Source: an uncultured Burkholderiales bacterium (GTDB lineage: Bacteria > Pseudomonadota > Gammaproteobacteria > Burkholderiales > Burkholderiaceae_D). Taken from it: a stretch of 22,208 nucleotides of DNA. Shown here one piece after another: positions 17,749-22,208 of this stretch (the first letter of the stretch is position 1; every line of letters begins with the position of its first letter). The notes under the pieces are model-generated. The model made no database searches. It saw only the letters and a program-made list of their open reading frames with translations, and had not been told where the DNA came from. Both the position numbers and the translations under genes were made by a program. The stretch spans positions 1-22,208 of the forward strand of contig CAIVDH010000422.1 of assembly GCA_903904635.1 (NCBI GenBank), read 5' to 3'.

Positions 17749-18311
17749 GATCGCTCCGCTTGCAAATTTATTAAATCAACTTTTAAAGTAAATTCAAAAA
17801 TTTTTCTGGCATCTTTGCCCATACCAAAGTTTGCTGACTTGATCTCCACTAGCTCGGGTCGGGTGAGCCACTGCGTCTGCGTAGTCAGATTGCGCAAAAA
17901 TTCTGATACGCGCGCATTTGATTGTGCGTAACCGATTAAAACAATGGAATCTGATTGCTTGATAGATTTGAGAATGACACCGGACGGCACCAGGGTAGCT
18001 AGCTCATCCAACATATATACGGGATGATTGCGTCTTGCCTGTAGATTTTCAACCGCACTTTGCCGTGCTTTTAAAGATTTAATTTCCTCGCTTAACCCGA
18101 CAATTTCTTTAATACGTATATCGAGTTGCACATTTTCTTCTTTGAGTAATGCTATGCGATCAGCCTGATTTTCTATCATCTTTGCGCTAAACATCATGAC
18201 TACGATAACGACAGCCGTGCCGACCATCGCGGCCAGTATTAAAAATCCAGTAAATGCGCGTTTGCGCTTACTTCGGCTAACCTCTCGCCAAGGCAGAAGA
18301 TTAATCCTCAT
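17745..18311 (-). CDS. pilN: Type IV pilus assembly protein PilN
   Basis: PilN is a bitopic inner-membrane protein whose short cytoplasmic N-terminus docks on PilM. That contact motif is plain here as INLLPWRE (residues 3-10). A membrane helix follows (~20-42, AFTGFLILAAMVGTAVVIVVMMF), then a coiled coil (~45-95) and a periplasmic ferredoxin-like fold with GVILKSIKQSDSIVLIGYAQSNARVSEFLRNL. The 188-residue length is normal for the family. It overlaps pilM and pilO by four bases each (ATGA). Confidence 0.95.
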   Translation of the reverse strand: MRINLLPWREVSRSKRKRAFTGFLILAAMVGTAVVIVVMMFSAKMIENQADRIALLKEENVQLDIRIKEIVGLSEEIKSLKARQSAVENLQARRNHPVYMLDELATLVPSGVILKSIKQSDSIVLIGYAQSNARVSEFLRNLTTQTQWLTRPELVEIKSANFGMGKDARKIFEFTLKVDLINLQAERS

Positions 18312-19333
18312 GAGCCAAATCTCCGCATTGCCAGCCCTGCAGCCACCAGGCAGTTTGCTGCATCAGCATTGATGGCCTCCTGATTGACTGCAGAAGATAA
18401 AGACATGCCGGAAAACGGATGGGCTATTGACACAGTCGAATCAAGCCGCGACTCAAGCAATGTTGGCAGGCGCTCTAAATACGCACTAGCACCAGCGAGG
18501 TAAATATGGCCAATACTGCTGTGTGCCGTTGTGGTGAAAAATAATTGCAAGGCCCGCGATAATTCTTGCGCAACCATCTCATGGTACGCATCAACAATCA
18601 TAGTCTGTGTATTTCCATTACTACGAACAAGATCTTGTTCAAGCTTTTGCGTGCCCAAACTTTGCTCACGCTCATATATCAAGATGTCATTTAACAATAC
18701 CGAAAAACTACTGTTTTCAAATCCAATTTGAAATAATCCTGTGGGATGGCCAGCAGTTTGTTGCTCGCGGTTGATAACTTCAAATAATGCCGCATGTGCG
18801 GCAAACGACTCAATATCCATCGCTACAGTTTTTATACCTGCCGCCTCAGCCAATGCCAGTCTTTCATCAATTTTTTCTTTGCGCGCGGCCACCAGTAATA
18901 ATTCCATAGAATCTGGTGTTGAAGAGCTAGGCCCGATTACAGAAAAATCCAGACTAATTTCTTCTCGCGCAAACGGCAGATTCTGGCTGGCCTCTGCCTC
19001 GACTTGTAATTCAAGCTCATCTTCGGAAAGAAAATCTGGCAGAGTGATTATTTTAGTAATAACTGACGAAGACGGCAAAGCCAATGCAGCGCTCTGGGTT
19101 TTACTGCCACTTTTTTTTATTGCGAGACGTAATCCGTCTGCAATCTGGTCAAATTGTGCAACGCTGCCATCTCGTATTGCGCCATTAGGTAGTGGCTGAA
19201 ATGAATAATGCTCAATTCGCGTGCTTTTGCCTTTGCGGGCAAACTCAATGACTCGGATGCCACCGGCACCAATATCTATTCCCAGCACTGGCGGGGCACC
19301 AGACCATGTGAAATTATTGAATTGAAATAACAA
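18308..19333 (-). CDS. pilM: Type IV pilus assembly protein PilM (actin-like ATPase fold)
   Basis: PilM is a cytoplasmic FtsA/actin-like protein that binds ATP and the N-terminal INLLP motif of PilN, connecting the pilus motor to the envelope complex. The 341-residue protein shows the phosphate-1 loop VLGIDIGAGGIRVIEF (residues ~16-31), the SSSVITKIITLP stretch, the phosphate-2 region (TGLFQIGFENSSFSVL) and the adenosine loop IYLAGASAYLERLP. The start codon is TTG. It is supported by GGAG five bases upstream and because the next in-frame candidate, a GTG at codon 16, would cut into the conserved nucleotide-binding strand. It is the first gene of pilMNOPQ and diverges from mrcA. Confidence 0.94.
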   Translation of the reverse strand: MLFQFNNFTWSGAPPVLGIDIGAGGIRVIEFARKGKSTRIEHYSFQPLPNGAIRDGSVAQFDQIADGLRLAIKKSGSKTQSAALALPSSSVITKIITLPDFLSEDELELQVEAEASQNLPFAREEISLDFSVIGPSSSTPDSMELLLVAARKEKIDERLALAEAAGIKTVAMDIESFAAHAALFEVINREQQTAGHPTGLFQIGFENSSFSVLLNDILIYEREQSLGTQKLEQDLVRSNGNTQTMIVDAYHEMVAQELSRALQLFFTTTAHSSIGHIYLAGASAYLERLPTLLESRLDSTVSIAHPFSGMSLSSAVNQEAINADAANCLVAAGLAMRRFGS

Positions 19334-19353
19334 TGGAACTCCGAGCAGGATTT

Positions 19354-19382
19354 AATAAACGACGATCAAAATTCGCAGACAA
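19354..19382 (-). promoter_or_regulatory. Weak candidate sigma-70 promoter for pilMNOPQ
   Basis: On the minus strand TTGTCT (19382-19377) and TTTATT (19359-19354) are separated by 17 bases, with TATTAA two bases further on. Either -10 choice is a partial match. The predicted transcript would start about 15 bases before the GGAG ribosome site. The region is AT-rich, so chance matches are likely. Confidence 0.3.
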
Positions 19383-19606
19383 AAAATTGGCAGCGGATAC
19401 AGAATGCGACTTTTGTTGTTATTTTTAAAATCTTCGCCCGGATGCTAACAAGCTGCTTTCAATAATGTAAAGCGAACTAGAGCAGGCGTTGTCAAATACC
19501 TACGCAATTCTCTGGTCACATCTGACTTCTGATGAAATACGCATCGAAATCGGATCGCGCAAGTGAGTTTCAAACAGTCACTAAAAATTCCCCTCTTGAG
19601 TTATCA

Positions 19607-19627
19607 CGGCATGAGCTGTTCGTGCCG
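19607..19627. promoter_or_regulatory. Imperfect 21-bp palindrome over the mrcA promoter; possible operator
   Basis: CGGCATGAGC and GTTCGTGCCG flank a central T at 19617. Eight of ten positions are complementary, and the outer five are perfect (CGGCA/TGCCG). It covers where the -35 hexamer and spacer of the mrcA promoter would lie and ends one base before the -10 element. The placement would suit a repressor or an activator replacing a poor -35 element. No known binding protein was recognised. Confidence 0.35.
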
Positions 19628-19628
19628 G

Positions 19629-19634
19629 TATAAT
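19629..19634 (+). promoter_or_regulatory. -10 element (TATAAT) of the mrcA promoter
   Basis: A perfect TATAAT lies 38 bases before the mrcA ATG. The region 16-18 bases upstream has no recognisable -35 hexamer (ACGGCA or similar). TTGAGT at 19596-19601 is 27 bases away, which is too far for sigma-70. There is no TG extension directly before the -10. Confidence 0.6.
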
Positions 19635-19672
19635 GATTTTTCAAGGTAACTAACGTATTCGCTACATTCCTC

Positions 19673-22027
19673 ATGAATGCATCCAACCCTAACGGAGAAG
19701 CACCAGACAATCTGCCCGTACGCAAATTGCCCGCTCCAGTAAAAATTCTGCTCAGCCTATTTGGCCTGGCTACAGGATTGGCCGCTATTGGCGCTCTGCT
19801 CATCGGTTTTATGCTGATGATGGCTTATCCGAATCTGCCTGATATTGACTCGCTGGCTACTTATCAGCCCAAAATGCCGCTGCGTGTTTTTTCTGCTGAA
19901 AATATGCTGATAGGTGAGTTTGGTGAGGAACGCCGCAGTCTGGTGCGCTATAAAGACATTCCCAAAGTCATGACGCAAGCCGTGCTGGCCATCGAAGATG
20001 ACCGTTTTTATGAACACGGCGGCGTAGATTTCTGGGGTATTTTGCGTGCCGCATTACATAACGCACTCGGAGGTAGTCGCCAGGGCGCATCAACCATCAC
20101 ACAGCAGGTTGCTCGTAATTTCTTTCTTTCCAGTGAGCAGACTATCAAGCGCAAGCTTTATGAGGTACTGCTAGCCTGGAAAATCGAAAAAACTCTGAGC
20201 AAAAACCAGATTCTTGAGCTTTATATGAATCAAATTTATTTGGGTCAGCGCTCTTATGGTTTTGCCTCTGCTGCCCAAATTTATTTTGGTAAAAAATTAA
20301 ATGAAATCACGATCGCCGAAGCGGCGATGCTGGCTGGCTTGCCCAAAGCACCCTCTGCCAATAATCCGGTAGTTAATCCCAAGCGTGCCAAAGTGCGCCA
20401 GCAATATATTTTGCAGCGCATGCATGACCTGGGCTACATCACGACCGCGCAATATCAAAATGCACGTGATGAGCAACTAAAAATCAAAATGGACAGTAAC
20501 GAGTTCGGCATACATGCAGAATATGTCTCCGAAATGGCTAGGCAGATGGTGTATGACCAGTTCAAGGAAGAGACCTACACGCGGGGCCTAAATGTTTTCA
20601 CCACAATTACAAAAGCTGATCAGGATGCCGCTTATCTGGCATTACGTCGGGGCGTGTTGGATTATGAAAAACGCCAGCCATATCGCGGCCCAGAAGGCTA
20701 CATGGATATACCAGTCGACAAAAGTGAAGCTGAAGCAGCCATAGAATCTGAGTTGGCCGAGCATCAAGATAGCGATGGCTTGATCGCTGCTGTCGTTCTG
20801 GCAGCTACGCCGAAATCAGTACGTGCGATTTTGGCTTCAGGTGATGAGATCACTGTCGGCGATACAGGTCTTGGTCAAGCAGTCAATGCACTTGGTGAAA
20901 AAGTATCAGCCAATCGCCGCATAAAACGTGGCGCCATCATACGTGTCATGCAGCTTGAGAAACTCTGGCACATCATACAGTTGCCTGAAGTGGAATCCGC
21001 GTTTATATCAGTGAGTGCGGAAGATGGCTCTATCCGCTCACTTGTAGGCGGATTTGATTTTAACCGCAACAAATTTAATCATGTAACACAGGCTTGGCGA
21101 CAACCGGGGTCTTCATTCAAACCTTTTATTTATTCTGCCTCATTGGAAAAAGGCCTCTCCCCTGGCACCGTCATCAATGATGCTCCGATTACATTTGACA
21201 CGACACAGACCGGCAGCCTCGCATGGGAACCGAAAAATTACGACAATAAGTATGACGGTCCGATGACGATGCGCAAAGGACTGACGAAATCAAAGAACAT
21301 GATTTCTATACGAATCCTGGATCGCATCGGCCCTCAGTACGCGCAAGACTACATTACCCGCTTCGGCTTTGATGCCGAAAAAAATCCCCCCTATCTGACA
21401 CTTGCGCTGGGCGCAGGCGCTGTCACTCCTATGCAAATGGCCGGCGCATATGCGGTATTCGCGAATGGGGGCTATAAGATCAACCCGTATCTGATTTCAA
21501 AAATCACTGACAGTAACGGCAAATCCTTGTTTCAAGTCAAACCTGACAAAGCAGGTGATGAGAGCTTCCGGGTGATTGATGCACGCAATGCATTCATGAT
21601 CGACAGTATGTTAAAAGATGTTGTTAAGCACGGTACTGCTATGCGTGCTCTGTCATTGAAACGTGTAGATATTGCTGGCAAAACTGGTACGACGAATGAC
21701 TCTATTGATGCCTGGTTCGCAGGCTATCATCCTAAGTTAGTAGGTATCGCATGGATAGGTTTCGACAAACCAAAAAATCTTGGCAACCGTGAGACTGGTG
21801 GCGGTCTGGCTTTGCCTATCTGGATTGGTTACATGGAAAAAGCACTGGCCAATATGCCCATCGTAGGCCGTGAATTACCTTATGGCGTCGTCACGAATGG
21901 CTCAGATTTCCTTTACCATGAATACGCCGACGGCAGCGGCGTGTCCTCAATAGGCGTTGCTGGTGCAGCCGAGCAAAAACCTGTAGGAGAAAAAACTGAT
22001 GAGCCCGCTAAAAGTGATTTATTTTAG
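19673..22027 (+). CDS. mrcA: Penicillin-binding protein 1A (bifunctional glycosyltransferase/transpeptidase)
   Basis: This class A PBP (also called ponA) polymerises glycan strands and cross-links peptides in the periplasm. The 784-residue protein has a cytoplasmic N-terminus, one membrane helix (~24-51) and a GT51 domain (~70-240) with catalytic Glu108 in AIEDDRFYEHGGVDFWG and the GASTITQQ motif. An OB-like insert (~310-440) follows, then the transpeptidase domain. That domain carries the active-site SSFK (Ser480, Lys483), SKN (540-542) and KTG (670-672). All catalytic residues are intact, and the protein is somewhat shorter than E. coli PBP1a (850 residues). No purine-rich ribosome site precedes the ATG. 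It diverges from pilM and converges on cyaY. Confidence 0.96.
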   Translation: MNASNPNGEAPDNLPVRKLPAPVKILLSLFGLATGLAAIGALLIGFMLMMAYPNLPDIDSLATYQPKMPLRVFSAENMLIGEFGEERRSLVRYKDIPKVMTQAVLAIEDDRFYEHGGVDFWGILRAALHNALGGSRQGASTITQQVARNFFLSSEQTIKRKLYEVLLAWKIEKTLSKNQILELYMNQIYLGQRSYGFASAAQIYFGKKLNEITIAEAAMLAGLPKAPSANNPVVNPKRAKVRQQYILQRMHDLGYITTAQYQNARDEQLKIKMDSNEFGIHAEYVSEMARQMVYDQFKEETYTRGLNVFTTITKADQDAAYLALRRGVLDYEKRQPYRGPEGYMDIPVDKSEAEAAIESELAEHQDSDGLIAAVVLAATPKSVRAILASGDEITVGDTGLGQAVNALGEKVSANRRIKRGAIIRVMQLEKLWHIIQLPEVESAFISVSAEDGSIRSLVGGFDFNRNKFNHVTQAWRQPGSSFKPFIYSASLEKGLSPGTVINDAPITFDTTQTGSLAWEPKNYDNKYDGPMTMRKGLTKSKNMISIRILDRIGPQYAQDYITRFGFDAEKNPPYLTLALGAGAVTPMQMAGAYAVFANGGYKINPYLISKITDSNGKSLFQVKPDKAGDESFRVIDARNAFMIDSMLKDVVKHGTAMRALSLKRVDIAGKTGTTNDSIDAWFAGYHPKLVGIAWIGFDKPKNLGNRETGGGLALPIWIGYMEKALANMPIVGRELPYGVVTNGSDFLYHEYADGSGVSSIGVAGAAEQKPVGEKTDEPAKSDLF

Positions 22028-22061
22028 CTTCCGCATGAAGCAAGTCATATCACGCTGATAT
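22027..22061. repeat. Two small back-to-back hairpins between convergent mrcA and cyaY
   Basis: GCTTC (22027-22031) pairs with GAAGC (22037-22041), beginning on the last base of the mrcA stop. ATATCA (22047-22052) pairs with TGATAT (22056-22061) and contains the cyaY stop. Neither has a T-tract, so they are at best weak terminators. The 22-bp gap between the two genes leaves no room for a separate terminator. Confidence 0.35.
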
Positions 22062-22208
22062 ACGTAGAGTGGCTGCAGCCTGCGTGCTTGAAAGCTCAGA
22101 TAAAGCAGCAAACAGTTCAGAACCATCTCGGGTATTTAACCAATGCCCGTCTTTAAGGCGATAGTGATAACCACCAGCCTTTGCTGCAATCCAGATTTCC
22201 TGCATGGG
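22050..22208 (-). CDS. cyaY: Iron-sulfur cluster assembly protein CyaY (frataxin), 3' part only
   Basis: CyaY is the bacterial frataxin, an iron-binding regulator of IscS-dependent Fe-S cluster assembly. Only the last 52 residues are in the window, and the gene runs off its right edge. They read [29 protein letters not shown] and so on, which matches the conserved frataxin beta-sheet (QEIW-A---GGYH) and the C-terminal helix (ELFAALSEL). The stop is TGA. Neighbouring mrcA in convergent orientation agrees with other Burkholderiales, from memory. Confidence 0.9.
   Translation of the reverse strand, partial: PMQEIWIAAKAGGYHYRLKDGHWLNTRDGSELFAALSELSSTQAAATLRISA

Larger units (their letters stand above)
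19334..19672. other. Divergent pilM/mrcA intergenic region (339 bp)
   Basis: No coding region or RNA gene was recognised here. It holds the pilM ribosome site (GGAG, on the minus strand), a weak candidate pilM promoter and the mrcA promoter with an overlapping palindrome. About 200 bases between these (roughly 19390-19595) show nothing I can name. Divergent placement of mrcA and pilMNOPQ is common in betaproteobacteria, from memory of the group. Confidence 0.7.

Noticed and set aside
19596..19601. TTGAGT as the -35 element of mrcA
   Set aside because: It is 27 bases from the TATAAT, far beyond the 16-18 bases sigma-70 needs.
1..22208. Mobile element, prophage, CRISPR array, tRNA/rRNA or defence island
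   Set aside because: None seen. Coding is dense with conserved housekeeping genes, and no direct-repeat arrays, transposase or integrase motifs, or tRNA-like cloverleafs were noticed.

Overview
The window is ordinary chromosomal DNA of a Gram-negative bacterium, most likely a betaproteobacterium of the order Burkholderiales. Similarity to Oxalobacteraceae is an inference from gene content, moderate base composition and the fused aroKB gene; no rRNA or other taxonomic marker is present. Every gene recognised is a housekeeping or envelope gene. I see no phage, transposon, CRISPR array, tRNA or rRNA.

Layout, left to right. (1) The 3' half of uvrA (+) ends at a convergent, AT-rich spacer holding two perfect 13-bp inverted repeats. 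(2) An AEC-family permease and a KefB-like cation:proton antiporter lie on the minus strand. (3) Divergent from the antiporter is a tight plus-strand operon: kdsD, kdsC, lptC, lptA, lptB, rpoN, hpf. It makes Kdo, exports LPS, and encodes sigma-54 and a ribosome hibernation factor. It ends at a strong intrinsic terminator. (4) A lone 3-hydroxyisobutyryl-CoA hydrolase-like gene (+) faces dgt. (5) A minus-strand series reads pilM, pilN, pilO, pilP, pilQ (type IV pilus assembly and secretin), then a fused aroK-aroB gene, then dgt. All four pil junctions are 4-bp ATGA overlaps. (6) After a 339-bp divergent spacer comes mrcA (PBP1a, +), which converges on the 3' end of cyaY (frataxin, -), cut by the window edge.

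The most interesting regulatory signal is a near-consensus sigma-54 promoter (-24/-12) directly upstream of kdsD. It heads the operon that contains rpoN, the sigma-54 gene, so it suggests autoregulation and coupling of LPS biogenesis to sigma-54. Other points of note are the single-ORF AroK-AroB fusion with an internal ATG where free AroB would begin, an imperfect palindrome over the -35/spacer of the mrcA promoter, a structured rpoN-hpf spacer, and a terminator and unrelated gene after hpf where ptsN/hprK often lie. I found no convincing undescribed multi-gene system.
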